Source: Oscillospiraceae bacterium
GTDB taxonomy: Bacteria; Bacillota; Clostridia; Oscillospirales; Oscillospiraceae
Direction: 5' to 3'
Assembly (NCBI GenBank): GCA_022795905.1
Contig: JAAWHO010000004.1
Coordinates: 1 to 36,114 of the forward strand
Length of the DNA stretch: 36,114 nucleotides
Numbering within the stretch: position 1 is the stretch's first letter; each line of letters starts with the position of its first letter. Below the pieces are notes generated by a model that was not told where the DNA came from, searched no databases, and saw nothing but the letters and a program-made list of their open reading frames with translations. The translations under genes and the position numbers were made by a program. Below, one piece after another: positions 7,210 through 15,133 of the stretch.

Positions 7210-7267
7210 AACACCGCCTCCTAGAATCAACAGGGCGCACCGCCCCAGTATTTTAGCATATAAAGGT

Positions 7268-7295
7268 AGTATAACACAAATATTCAAGTTTTCAA
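7268..7295 (-). promoter_or_regulatory. Sigma-A promoter of soj-parB
   Basis: On the minus strand, TTGAAA (7290-7295) and TATACT (7268-7273) are separated by 16 bases, about 60 bases upstream of the soj TTG start. This is the clearest promoter in the partition block and suggests soj-parB, and perhaps serS, form their own transcription unit. Confidence 0.7.
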
Positions 7296-7525
7296 CAGGA
7301 AGTTAGCAAATTTTTTCCTCCAAAATGATTCATTTTGTGAGATTGGCGTGCAAAGGGCATTTTTGTGAAAAAAAGCGGCCATTTTGGATATGCACCCGTA
7401 GGGACCGGCCCGCTGTCCGATATACCTGGCTCTTCGCAGGTCCGCCACTTTAACGATTCTATACGCCTTATGAAAGATTTTCTGCCAGACTGAAAGCCGC
7501 CCCGGATTTCTCCAGGGCGGCTCCA
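7296..7525. other. Intergenic stretch, no gene recognised
   Basis: Between the soj promoter and parS site 2 there are about 230 bases. Two overlapping minus-strand frames of about 80 codons run through it, but they lack family features and one runs into the soj promoter; I treat them as chance. The region holds a GC-rich hairpin at its right end, annotated separately. I see nothing else in it. Confidence 0.5.
7496..7521 (-). terminator. Possible terminator after the amylase gene
   Basis: Downstream of the amylase stop, GCCGCCC (7496-7502) pairs with GGGCGGC (7515-7521). On the minus strand the stem is followed only by TTTCAG, so the U-tract is poor. It lies next to parS site 2. Confidence 0.45.
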
Positions 7526-7541
7526 TGTTTCACGTGAAACA
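7526..7541. promoter_or_regulatory. parS site 2
   Basis: This is a second perfect copy of TGTTTCACGTGAAACA, one base from the stop codon of the amylase gene and about 2.1 kb from parS site 1. Confidence 0.96.
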
Positions 7542-7542
7542 A

Positions 7543-9414
7543 TCAAATCAGCAGCATTCCGGTTCTGGGCCGCACCGTCAAGCGCAGCTCCCCATCACAG
7601 GGGAAATATTCCTGCCCGGACATCGCGTCGACAACCGCGGCGGAGCAGGGGAGGCTCAGGGCCGCCGGCTCGCTCCCGGCGTTGATCACAGCGGCAGTCG
7701 TCTCCCCCTCCAGGTCCCGGGCGAAGGCCAGGACCCAGTCCTTGACATAGAGCCAGCGGAGCTCGCCTGTCTGTAAGGAGGCCCGGTTCTCCCGCAGCGC
7801 GCCCAGCTTCGCAAACCAGCTCTGGAGCTCCCGGTCCTCCCGGCCCCAGGGGAAGGTTCCCCGGTTCATGGGGTCCTCATAGCCCTCCATGCCGGCCTCG
7901 TCGCCATAAAATATGGTGGGGGAGCCGGGAAAGGCATAGAGCAGCACCGCGCCCGCCTTCAAAAGAGCTATTCCCCGTTCCCGCTCCTCCGGCGTCAGGC
8001 GATAGGAGAAGCGGTCCTCCCGGCTCTCGGGAGTCTCCCAGGGACCGCCCAGCATGGTCAGAACACGGGGCGTATCGTGGGTACTGAACATATTCATGGC
8101 GCTGTAAAAGGCCGGGCGGGGATAGTTCTCCCGGATCGTCTCCATCGCCTCCCGGAAGTACTCCGCATAATAGGGCTGGGGACTGTCCATGATGTCATAG
8201 CCCAAAAGATAGCTCAGAGCCGCCACCCGAAAAGGGTAGTTCATCAGGCCGTGAGTTTCCCGGCCCAGAAGGTATCTCCGGCGCCGGTCATAGGCAATTT
8301 TATTGCTGCCGTCCTCCCAAACCTCGCCCAGGAGGAAGCTGTCCGGCTTTTCCTCCGTCATGACCCGTCGGATACGGGCAATGAACTCATCCGGGAGCTC
8401 GTCGGCCACGTCCAGCCGCCAGGCGTCCGCGCCGGCCCGGAGCCAGCGCCGAATAACAGAATTCTCCCCCTCAATGATGAAATCCATATAATCCGGGTGC
8501 ATTTCGTTGACGGCGGGGAGAGTCCTGACGCCCCACCAGGCCTCGTATTCATCGGGCCAGGACCGGAAGGTATACCAGGGGAAGTATGAACTCTCCTGGC
8601 TCTGGGCCGCGCCGACGGTGGAGTAGAAGCCGTCGGCGTTGAAATAACGGCTGTTGCTGCCGCTGTGGTTAAACACGCCGTCCAGCATGACCCGGATCCC
8701 CCGCCTTTTTGCCTCCGCGCAGAGGCAGCTGAAATCCTCCTCGGCGCCCAGCATGGGGTCGATTTTCTCATAGTCGCCGGTGTTATAGCGGTGGTTGCTG
8801 GCCGACTCAAAAATCGGGCAGAGATAGAGGGTACTGATATGCAGGCTCTGCAGATAGTCCAGCTTTTCCATAATACCGGCCAGCGTGCCGCCGTAGAAGT
8901 CCCGGTTTGGGTTGTCCCCCTGGTTCTCCGGCAGCTCCACAGGCTCGTCCCAGCTCGTGTGGACAAGGCGTTTCCCTACCATACCGGCGGGGTCGGGGAT
9001 CCCGGTACGGCGGAAGCGGTCGGGGAAGATCTGATAGGTCACGCCCCGGCCAAACCAGCCGGGGGTGGGGAGACTGTCGTCATAGACAGTCTGCTGCCAG
9101 TAGACGCCGTCCTTATTCAGCCAGACCTCCTCCCTGTTTTGGCGGGTCAGGCGGAAGGCGTACCAGATGAGCTCCGGCTCATCTGGAGCGGCATAGGAGC
9201 CGGTAAAGACAGTCCGGTCCCCCTCCGCTCTGGAGAGAGTCAAGGGGATCTCCCGGCGGCGATCCGCAAACTCCTGGAAAAGGACCAGGCTACAGGCAAC
9301 AAAGCCCTCCGCCGCAGACGGGCGGAGGGTCAGGGTGATCTCTGTTCCGCAGGGAACCGCCCCGTAAGGGGTTTTGCAGGACGCGCTTCGGGGATCAAAA
9401 ACGGGTATTTGCAT
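7543..9414 (-). CDS. GH13 family alpha-amylase-type glycosidase, cytoplasmic
   Basis: This 623-residue enzyme should hydrolyse alpha-glucans or maltooligosaccharides. An N-terminal beta domain of about 115 residues precedes a (beta/alpha)8 barrel that starts around FGRGVTYQIFPDRF. The four GH13 signatures are present: DGVFNH (245-250), AWRLDVADE with nucleophile Asp335, LLGEVWED with acid/base Glu364, and STHDTPR with Asp447. No signal peptide or cell-wall anchor is visible, which fits an intracellular neopullulanase or maltodextrin glucosidase type; exact specificity cannot be read. The ATG at 9414 is preceded by GAAGGAG. It lies between mrdA and soj, with a parS site at each end, so it is an unexpected metabolic gene in a division and segregation block. 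Confidence 0.9.
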   Translation of the reverse strand: MQIPVFDPRSASCKTPYGAVPCGTEITLTLRPSAAEGFVACSLVLFQEFADRRREIPLTLSRAEGDRTVFTGSYAAPDEPELIWYAFRLTRQNREEVWLNKDGVYWQQTVYDDSLPTPGWFGRGVTYQIFPDRFRRTGIPDPAGMVGKRLVHTSWDEPVELPENQGDNPNRDFYGGTLAGIMEKLDYLQSLHISTLYLCPIFESASNHRYNTGDYEKIDPMLGAEEDFSCLCAEAKRRGIRVMLDGVFNHSGSNSRYFNADGFYSTVGAAQSQESSYFPWYTFRSWPDEYEAWWGVRTLPAVNEMHPDYMDFIIEGENSVIRRWLRAGADAWRLDVADELPDEFIARIRRVMTEEKPDSFLLGEVWEDGSNKIAYDRRRRYLLGRETHGLMNYPFRVAALSYLLGYDIMDSPQPYYAEYFREAMETIRENYPRPAFYSAMNMFSTHDTPRVLTMLGGPWETPESREDRFSYRLTPEERERGIALLKAGAVLLYAFPGSPTIFYGDEAGMEGYEDPMNRGTFPWGREDRELQSWFAKLGALRENRASLQTGELRWLYVKDWVLAFARDLEGETTAAVINAGSEPAALSLPCSAAVVDAMSGQEYFPCDGELRLTVRPRTGMLLI

Positions 9415-9458
9415 AGGCAGGCTTTCTCCTTCAGAAAATTTCGTCGGGCTTGATCGTA

Positions 9459-9474
9459 TGTTTCACGTGAAACA
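9459..9474. promoter_or_regulatory. parS site 3
   Basis: This is a third perfect copy of TGTTTCACGTGAAACA, in the 63-base gap between mrdA and the amylase gene, three bases beyond the mrdA stop. It is about 1.9 kb from parS site 2. Confidence 0.96.
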
Positions 9475-9477
9475 GCC

Positions 9478-11685
9478 TCAGGGGATCAGAGCTCCCTCGG
9501 GGAGCAGCACCGCTCCCATATCTCCGTCGGAGAAATAGGCGTTGACAATCTCCACCGCCGTGGAGGCCAGGGCAGCGCCGCTGCCGCCCTTTTCGATGAC
9601 CACCGCCACCGCGATCTCCGGATCCTCGTAGGGGGCGAAGCAGACGAAGACGCCGTTGGTTACGTTGACCGCGCCGGTCTGGGCGCTGCCGGTCTTGGCG
9701 CCGGCGGTGACGACGCAGTTGTTGAAATAGCGGGAGACGCTGGCATTTTTGGTGGCCAGGTCGTACATTCCCTTCTTGACCGCCTCCAGAGTACCCTCGT
9801 CCATCTCCACTGTGGAGAGGACCTCCGGCTCGTAGGTGTAGAGGACCTCCCGGTCGTCGTAGGAGCGGACGGATTTCAGCAGATGGGCCGCGTAGCGGTC
9901 GCCGCCCCGGACCAGAGTGGCAATGTAATTGGCCAGCTGGAGGGGGGTAAAGGTGTTGTCGGACTGGCCGATGGCCGCCTGGAGGGTATTGCCGTCGTAC
10001 CAGGGCTGGCCCTGGGAGGCGGAGTAGGCGGGTCCGGCCAGGGTGCCGGTGCGCTCCGGGATCTCAATGCCTGTAGGTTGGCCCAGGCCGAAGGCCGTAT
10101 AATACTCGTCCAGGGCGGAGATGCCCACAAGACGGCCCACCTCGTAGAAGAAGTAGTTGCAGGAGTGGTAGATTGCCTGGGAGACGGAGAGGGGACCATG
10201 GCTGCCGCCGCTCTGGTTATAGAGCCAGCAGGCGGGCGTGTAGCTGGCGGGGGAATTGGGGATATAGTAGTACATATAGCGGCCCAGACAGCGGATGGTG
10301 GAGGAGGTGGTGATGACGCCGCTCCCAATACCGGCCACAGCTGTGGCCGGCTTGATGGTGGAGCCGGGGGCATAGGTGCCGTCCAGGGCCCGGTTGACAA
10401 AGGGGTGGCCGGGGTCCTCCATGTTCGCGGCAAAATCCTCCTGGTAGGTTCGCTGGCTGTAGGTGGGGTAGGTGGCCAGCGCCAGGACGTCGGAGTCCTT
10501 CACGGAGACAACAGCGGCGGCAGCACCCCGGGTCTCCAGGCCGTCGGCGGCGTTCATGGCCAGCACCGCTTCCTTCAGGGCCTCCTCCACCTCCGTCTGG
10601 AAGTCGATGTCGATGGTTAGGACTACGGTCTTGCCGGGCTCGGGGTCCTGGGAGTAGACCTCGCCGGTGATCTTGCCCTCCTCGTTGGTGTAGACCAGCC
10701 GGCGGCCCTCCAGTCCGCAGAGGTAGGACTCAAATGCCTGCTCCACGCCGTCCCGGCCCACCACGTCGTCCATCTGGTAATAGTGATAGCCGGAGGTGTC
10801 CTCACCGGCCTCCCGGGCGGCGTTATAGGGGGCGTTGAGGGCGTCCCGCTCGGCGGTGTCCGAAAATTTGCCAACCCGGCCCAGGATATGGGCGGCATAG
10901 TCTGTGTTGTAGACACGGCTGGACTCCCGGCCGATGCTCACGCCGGCAAAACCGCCGTCGTTGAGCACGGAGATGAGCTCCACGGAGATATCCCGGGCAA
11001 AGACATAGCTGTCAATATTGACCAGCTTCCGCAGCTCCAGCTCGTAGAGCACGCCCAGGACCAGACGGGCCTCCTCGTCGGACAGGTCCTCGTCCAGATC
11101 GAAGTCCTCCCGCATCAGCTTGAAAAGCTCCCGGGCGGGGAGGAGCGAGGAGGACAGGCCCAGCTCCCGGCGCAGGGAGGGCACGGCGTGGGGGTAGGGG
11201 GATTCCGCCGTCAGCTCGCTCTCGCTCCAGCCCCGGTCCGCCAGGTACTTCTGGAACCGGGAGCGCTGGGTGTCCCCGGCCTGGGCCGCGGTATAGTCAC
11301 AGGGGACGGCGGTGCTCAGGGGGAGGTTGTCCTCCCAGGTTACGCCGTACTCCTGGCAGACGCGGATGAGGCGGAGGACCGCCCGGCTGACATTCCGCTT
11401 CGCGGAGACGTCGGGCTCGTCGGAGGCGGGAACCTCGCCGGGGTCAAAGGTGATGGTATAGACCTGCTGGTTGGAGATAAGGACCTTGCCGTTCCGGTCT
11501 GTGACGATGCCCCGGGAGGTCTCCACAACCTCCTGGCGGGCCACTCGGGTGGTGGATTTTATTAAGTAGTCCTCGTAGTTGACCACCTGGGCCTGGTAGA
11601 GAAGACCGACGAAGGAGAACAGCGTCAGGAGAAAGACCATCAGCAGGAATCGGAGACGCCGGTAAAAACGCTTGGTATCTTCCAA
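9478..11685 (-). CDS. mrdA: Class B penicillin-binding protein 2 (elongation transpeptidase)
   Basis: PBP2 cross-links peptidoglycan during side-wall growth with RodA and the Mre proteins. It has an N-terminal membrane anchor (FLLMVFLLTLFSFVGLLYQ), a dimerisation region starting TSRGIVTDRNGKVLISN, and a transpeptidase domain with the nucleophile in GSTIKP (Ser442), the SCN motif (508-510) and KTGSAQT (664-666), numbered from the start chosen here. That start is a TTG at 11685, seven bases after AAAGGAAGG; the ATG ten codons earlier is created by the end of an intergenic repeat and has no ribosome-binding site. Length is 735 residues. It follows mreC-mreD as in other Firmicutes; rodA is not seen in the window. 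Confidence 0.95.
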   Translation of the reverse strand: MEDTKRFYRRLRFLLMVFLLTLFSFVGLLYQAQVVNYEDYLIKSTTRVARQEVVETSRGIVTDRNGKVLISNQQVYTITFDPGEVPASDEPDVSAKRNVSRAVLRLIRVCQEYGVTWEDNLPLSTAVPCDYTAAQAGDTQRSRFQKYLADRGWSESELTAESPYPHAVPSLRRELGLSSSLLPARELFKLMREDFDLDEDLSDEEARLVLGVLYELELRKLVNIDSYVFARDISVELISVLNDGGFAGVSIGRESSRVYNTDYAAHILGRVGKFSDTAERDALNAPYNAAREAGEDTSGYHYYQMDDVVGRDGVEQAFESYLCGLEGRRLVYTNEEGKITGEVYSQDPEPGKTVVLTIDIDFQTEVEEALKEAVLAMNAADGLETRGAAAAVVSVKDSDVLALATYPTYSQRTYQEDFAANMEDPGHPFVNRALDGTYAPGSTIKPATAVAGIGSGVITTSSTIRCLGRYMYYYIPNSPASYTPACWLYNQSGGSHGPLSVSQAIYHSCNYFFYEVGRLVGISALDEYYTAFGLGQPTGIEIPERTGTLAGPAYSASQGQPWYDGNTLQAAIGQSDNTFTPLQLANYIATLVRGGDRYAAHLLKSVRSYDDREVLYTYEPEVLSTVEMDEGTLEAVKKGMYDLATKNASVSRYFNNCVVTAGAKTGSAQTGAVNVTNGVFVCFAPYEDPEIAVAVVIEKGGSGAALASTAVEIVNAYFSDGDMGAVLLPEGALIP

Positions 11686-11713
11686 GGGGGGACCTTCCTT
11701 TCTTTGGTTGTGC

Positions 11714-11778
11714 ATTCTTTTTTCTTGGAAGAAAAAAGAATCAAAAAAGAACTTTGCGCAAGGCTCTGCCTTGCTTCT
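11714..11778 (-). repeat. Two-hairpin intergenic repeat, copy B
   Basis: This copy fills the gap between the mreD stop and the mrdA ribosome-binding site. It has a 13-bp perfect stem with a GG loop (11714-11741), a linker, and a stem GCAAGGC-TCT-GCCTTGC (11758-11774). Compared with copy A at 2419-2480, two A-T pairs of the second stem have become G-C pairs on both strands, and the first stem is one pair longer. Both copies have the same orientation relative to transcription. Confidence 0.75.
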
Positions 11779-12291
11779 CTAATAGTCCGACGCGCAGCGC
11801 AGGTGGATGACCCGGTAGAGGGGCAGGACCGCCAGCAGAGCGGGGAGAGTAATCAGGGTTTCGATCAGGGCAATCCGGCCCATGAGCACCAGGTGGGTAT
11901 TGCCCCGCAGCAGCTCCACCAGGATGCGGCCCCCGTTGGTCAGCAGCATGGCCATGGCGGAGACCGTCAGGGCGCAGAGAAAGCCCGGCGAGAGCAGATT
12001 CTCTCCGACAAGGGCGGAGAGAAGGGCGATGAGGGTGAACAGCAGGGTATAGAAGCCCTCGAAAGGGCCTACCGTCAGCTGGTCGCAGACAAGGCCCAGG
12101 ATCAGCCCGAACACCGCCCCCCGTCGGGGCCCCTCGTAGGAAGCTACCACCGCCGGCAGGATCGGGTACACAAACGGAGCCAGGCCCATGACCCGCACCT
12201 GACCCAGCACAAGGTACTGGAGGCAGAAGAGCAGGAGGGTCGCCAGGGCGTAAACGGTCCATTTGAGGATGATATAACTTTTAGGAAGCAT
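11779..12291 (-). CDS. mreD: Rod shape-determining protein MreD
   Basis: MreD is a polytopic membrane protein of the elongasome that links MreC with MreB and PBP2. The 170-residue product is hydrophobic throughout, with about five membrane segments (for example WTVYALATLLLFCLQYLVLG and GFLCALTVSAMAMLLTNG), and has the family's GAVFGLILGLVCDQL-type segment around residues 57-71. It follows mreC after 15 bases and precedes mrdA. Assignment rests on hydrophobic profile plus position, since MreD sequences are poorly conserved. Confidence 0.88.
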   Translation of the reverse strand: MLPKSYIILKWTVYALATLLLFCLQYLVLGQVRVMGLAPFVYPILPAVVASYEGPRRGAVFGLILGLVCDQLTVGPFEGFYTLLFTLIALLSALVGENLLSPGFLCALTVSAMAMLLTNGGRILVELLRGNTHLVLMGRIALIETLITLPALLAVLPLYRVIHLRCASDY

Positions 12292-12306
12292 AACGTTTCC
12301 TCCGCC

Positions 12307-13146
12307 TCATTCCACAATGTCGAAGCTGGTGACGACGAAGACCTCCGTCAAGCCATCCAGGTCCACGCTGGGGACGATAATGGCGTACTGGTCCATGCCG
12401 TCGTCCCCGGCGGTCAGCTCCTCTACATAGCCGATGACCAGCTGGGAGGGGTAGTATCCCGCCAGGCCGGAGGTGACCACAAGGTCCCCGGACACAACAT
12501 CCGGACTCGTGCCCAGATAGGCCAGGCGAAGACGGCCCTCGCTCATGAGGGAGAACTCGCCCTGGGCCACGGCGCTCACGCCGCTGCGGAAGATGAGGGC
12601 GCCGATGGAGGTGTCGCTGTCCAGGACGGTGCGGACGGTGGACCAGTTCAGGCCGGCCTCTGTTACGACGCCCACCAGACAGCCGGTCTCCGTGATGACG
12701 CAGTCGCCCACGTTGATGTCCTGGCCGGTACCCTTATTGATGGTCAGCATACTGGCCCAGTTGGAGTAGTCCGACTCCACAACACGGGCCGCCGCGAATT
12801 TCAGGTCCCGCCGCTGCTCCTGGAGATTCATCAGCTCCCGGAGACGGGCGTTTTCCTCCCGGTCGGACTTGGCCTGCCGGTTTTCCTCCTCCATCTGCGC
12901 AATCTGGAGCTTGAGGGCCTCGTTTTCCGCTTTTAAGGCATCGTAGTTGGTCAGATAGTCGAACCAGGCGTTAATCTGCTCCGTGACGGCGGCCCCGGCG
13001 TTCCGGAAGGGCGCTGCCGCGATTCCCGCCAGGTTGGGCAGCACCGCCGCCGTGGAGGAAAAGTAGGTCATAACGCTGAGAATAACGGCGATGGCGGCCG
13101 CCAGGGCCAGCATGGTCAGGCCGTATTTGGTCAGAAATCGCTTCAC
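12307..13146 (-). CDS. mreC: Rod shape-determining protein MreC
   Basis: MreC is a bitopic membrane protein that activates PBP2 in the cell-elongation machine. The 279 residues comprise a short cytoplasmic start, one membrane helix (LTMLALAAAIAVILSVMTYF), and a coiled coil at about residues 68-112 (YDALKAENEALKLQIAQMEEE). The beta-barrel periplasmic-type domain follows, with SNWASMLTINKGTGQDI, GCLVGVVTEAG and VVTSGLAGYYP. The start is a GTG at 13146 that overlaps the maf stop by four bases. mreB, which usually precedes mreC, is not in this window. Confidence 0.94.
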   Translation of the reverse strand: MKRFLTKYGLTMLALAAAIAVILSVMTYFSSTAAVLPNLAGIAAAPFRNAGAAVTEQINAWFDYLTNYDALKAENEALKLQIAQMEEENRQAKSDREENARLRELMNLQEQRRDLKFAAARVVESDYSNWASMLTINKGTGQDINVGDCVITETGCLVGVVTEAGLNWSTVRTVLDSDTSIGALIFRSGVSAVAQGEFSLMSEGRLRLAYLGTSPDVVSGDLVVTSGLAGYYPSQLVIGYVEELTAGDDGMDQYAIIVPSVDLDGLTEVFVVTSFDIVE

Positions 13147-13733
13147 TGGTCTTCCTCCCGGAAAAATGGGTCTACGCCGAACCGCTTCAGCATCCTGCCC
13201 AGGCGGCAGAGGGGGAGGCCCATGACATTGAAATAGTCGCCGTCGATATGCTCCACAAAGAGAGCGCCAAGGCCCTGCACGCCGTAGGAGCCCGCCTTAT
13301 CCATCGGTTCGCCGGTGAGCACGTAGCGGGCGATCTCCCAGCCCGTCAAGGGGCGGAAGGTCACAGAGGTGGTCTCCGACTCCGTGAACACCTGGGGTCC
13401 CCGGCAGACGGTTACCCCGGTACAGACGTGGTGGGTCCGGCCGGAGAGCGCGGTGAGCATTTCCCGCGCCTCCTCCTGGGTTTTGGGCTTTCCAAGACGA
13501 AGGCCGTCCAGAAAGACCATTGTATCCGCCGCGATAACCAGGGCGTCCTTCGCCAGGGGACGGACGGCCTCTGCCTTTTTGCGGCTGATGGAGGATACGA
13601 TCTGCTCGGGGGAGAGGGCGGGGTCATAAGTCTCGTCGGCGTCCGGCACGATGATTTCAAAATCCGCAATCCCAATCTGCCGCAGCAGCTGCTGGCGGCG
13701 GGGGGACTGGGAGGCTAGTATGAATTGCAGCAT
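13143..13733 (-). CDS. maf: Maf-type nucleoside triphosphate pyrophosphatase
   Basis: Maf proteins hydrolyse non-canonical or surplus nucleotides (dTTP, UTP and modified forms) to monophosphates and are linked with division arrest. Motifs seen are LASQSPRRQQLL at the start, SRKKAEAV, VIAADTMVFLDG with the catalytic aspartate, GKPKTQEEAREML and AGSYGVQGLGALFVEHIDGDYFNVMGLP in pieces. I choose the ATG at 13733 (196 residues) because GGAGAA sits just upstream; a TTG five codons earlier would use that same sequence as coding. The gene sits between dut and mreC and overlaps mreC by four bases, the usual clostridial maf-mre arrangement. Confidence 0.94.
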   Translation of the reverse strand: MLQFILASQSPRRQQLLRQIGIADFEIIVPDADETYDPALSPEQIVSSISRKKAEAVRPLAKDALVIAADTMVFLDGLRLGKPKTQEEAREMLTALSGRTHHVCTGVTVCRGPQVFTESETTSVTFRPLTGWEIARYVLTGEPMDKAGSYGVQGLGALFVEHIDGDYFNVMGLPLCRLGRMLKRFGVDPFFREEDQ

Positions 13734-13756
13734 AGATTTTTTCTCCAATGCTCTGT

Positions 13757-14203
13757 CTATCGGCCCGTAGAGCCGAAGCCGCCCTCACCCCGGCTGGTGG
13801 GCGGCAGCTCGTCAACAACCTCAATGCTCTCCCGGACCACGGGAACCACCATCAGCTGGGCAATCCGGTCCCCCGGCTGGACGACATAGGGCGTCTGGTT
13901 CAGGTTATAAAGGGCAATACCCAGAGGGCCGCGGTAGTCGCTGTCAATGACGCCGATGCCGTTGGTGAGGGTGATGCCGTTTTTGACACCCATGCTGCTG
14001 CGGATGGCAAGAATGCCCACATAGCCGGTGGGGATGGCTGCGGCGATCCCTGTGGGCACCATGGCCTGCCCCCGGGCCGGGATGGTCATCGGCTCGTCCA
14101 GACAGGCGTGGAGATCCAGAGCCGCCGCCCCTTGGGTGGCGTAGTAGGGGAGGGGGATCTCTTTTCCGATTTTATCGGATAATGCTTTGATCTTCAGTTT
14201 CAT
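13757..14203 (-). CDS. dut: dUTP diphosphatase
   Basis: dUTPase turns dUTP into dUMP and pyrophosphate, supplying dTMP synthesis and keeping uracil out of DNA. The 148-residue protein has all five trimeric dUTPase motifs: AALDLHA, RSSMGVKNGI, NGIGVIDSDYRGPL, PGDRIAQL and the C-terminal RGEGGFGSTG, whose phenylalanine stacks on the uracil. The ATG at 14203 has AGAGGAAGG upstream. It starts the minus-strand run dut-maf-mreC-mreD-mrdA. Motif 2 has SSM instead of the more common SGLA; this does not remove a catalytic residue. Confidence 0.96.
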   Translation of the reverse strand: MKLKIKALSDKIGKEIPLPYYATQGAAALDLHACLDEPMTIPARGQAMVPTGIAAAIPTGYVGILAIRSSMGVKNGITLTNGIGVIDSDYRGPLGIALYNLNQTPYVVQPGDRIAQLMVVPVVRESIEVVDELPPTSRGEGGFGSTGR

Positions 14204-14230
14204 GGACCTTCCTCTAAATTTGAGATATCA

Positions 14231-15034
14231 TTATGATACCATAAAATCATTTAATATTTCTTTTGCAATTTTATCTATTTCTCTTGAAAAACCATGTCCG
14301 CCATTTTTAATGATTTCAATTCTTGCTTTTCTATTTGAACTTGTTTCCCTGTATACTTTATATGCCTCTTTTGAATACTTTATATTTACAATTTTATCTT
14401 TTGCTCCGTGAACGATTAAAACATCGTTCTTATAGCCCTTGATTTCCTGAAATGGATCTATTCTTATAACATCCTCCACATAACATTTGCCAAGCTTCAT
14501 AGGGCCGCATTGAATGACCTCCGGCAAATGATTGGGGTCAAATCTCGCAAACATCATCTTTCCTGCCCTGGCGTCATCTGGAATGCAAAACGCAGGGTAA
14601 AAGAGAATCAATTTCTTTATGTTATAGTTTTCCTTTGCTGCAGCTAAAGAAGAAACAAATCCACCCTGGCTGCACCCCATAACAACAATATCATTTTGAT
14701 TCGCATATTCCCTGCTCGTCGCATAGTCAAGTACGCTCTCTAAATCCTTAACTTCTGTTAATACGGACATTTCAGTTGTCAATCCATCGCTTTTCCCTTT
14801 GATAACACTGCCTCCGCAAAAATCAAACGTATAGGTTAAATACCCCATATTCGCCAGCTCTATTGCATATTGCTTCACTGTGTCTTGAAATGCCATAAAA
14901 CCATGGCAAACGATTGCTATCGGTAAACTTTCTCCTGTTGGCCTATATTCGGTCCCCCGAATTGTGAGATGATCTCTCTTGCATTCAAACGGTTTTTTTG
15001 TGATGATGTTATTTTTTTGCGTTATCTTAAACAT
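14231..15034 (-). CDS. Alpha/beta hydrolase, esterase-like, low-GC
   Basis: This 267-residue protein has the alpha/beta-hydrolase fold: CHGFMAF (oxyanion region, near residue 43), the nucleophile elbow GCSQGG, the acid in GAKDKIV and the histidine in GGHGFS. The arrangement resembles cytoplasmic cinnamoyl/feruloyl esterases and related acylesterases, which often have a small inserted cap between strand 6 and the acid residue. No signal peptide is present. Base composition is clearly more AT-rich than any neighbour, with many AAA, ATA and TTT codons, which suggests recent acquisition. It lies between U32 and dut on the minus strand, with AAGGGTG before the ATG at 15034. The substrate cannot be read from sequence. 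Confidence 0.85.
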   Translation of the reverse strand: MFKITQKNNIITKKPFECKRDHLTIRGTEYRPTGESLPIAIVCHGFMAFQDTVKQYAIELANMGYLTYTFDFCGGSVIKGKSDGLTTEMSVLTEVKDLESVLDYATSREYANQNDIVVMGCSQGGFVSSLAAAKENYNIKKLILFYPAFCIPDDARAGKMMFARFDPNHLPEVIQCGPMKLGKCYVEDVIRIDPFQEIKGYKNDVLIVHGAKDKIVNIKYSKEAYKVYRETSSNRKARIEIIKNGGHGFSREIDKIAKEILNDFMVS

Positions 15035-15064
15035 TTTTACACCCTTATTTTCAAATTACTAAAA

Positions 15065-15092
15065 GCTGTCATCCGTGGAATGGACAGCGCTT
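15065..15092 (-). terminator. Weak possible terminator after U32 gene
   Basis: On the minus strand, GCTGTC and GACAGC form a 6-bp stem with a 12-base loop followed by TTTTAG, about 45 bases downstream of the U32 stop. The stem is short, so this is tentative. Confidence 0.35.
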
Positions 15093-15133
15093 GAACTCAC
15101 CAATACAAAAAACAAAAGGACCAAATAAACAGA

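Noticed and set aside
7284-7546. Two overlapping minus-strand frames of about 80 codons upstream of soj
   Set aside because: They have no motifs or good ribosome-binding site, and they overlap parS, a hairpin or the edge of the soj promoter.
13143-13748. Longer maf starting at TTG 13748
   Set aside because: The GGAGAA that would serve as ribosome-binding site lies inside this extension and fits the ATG at 13733.
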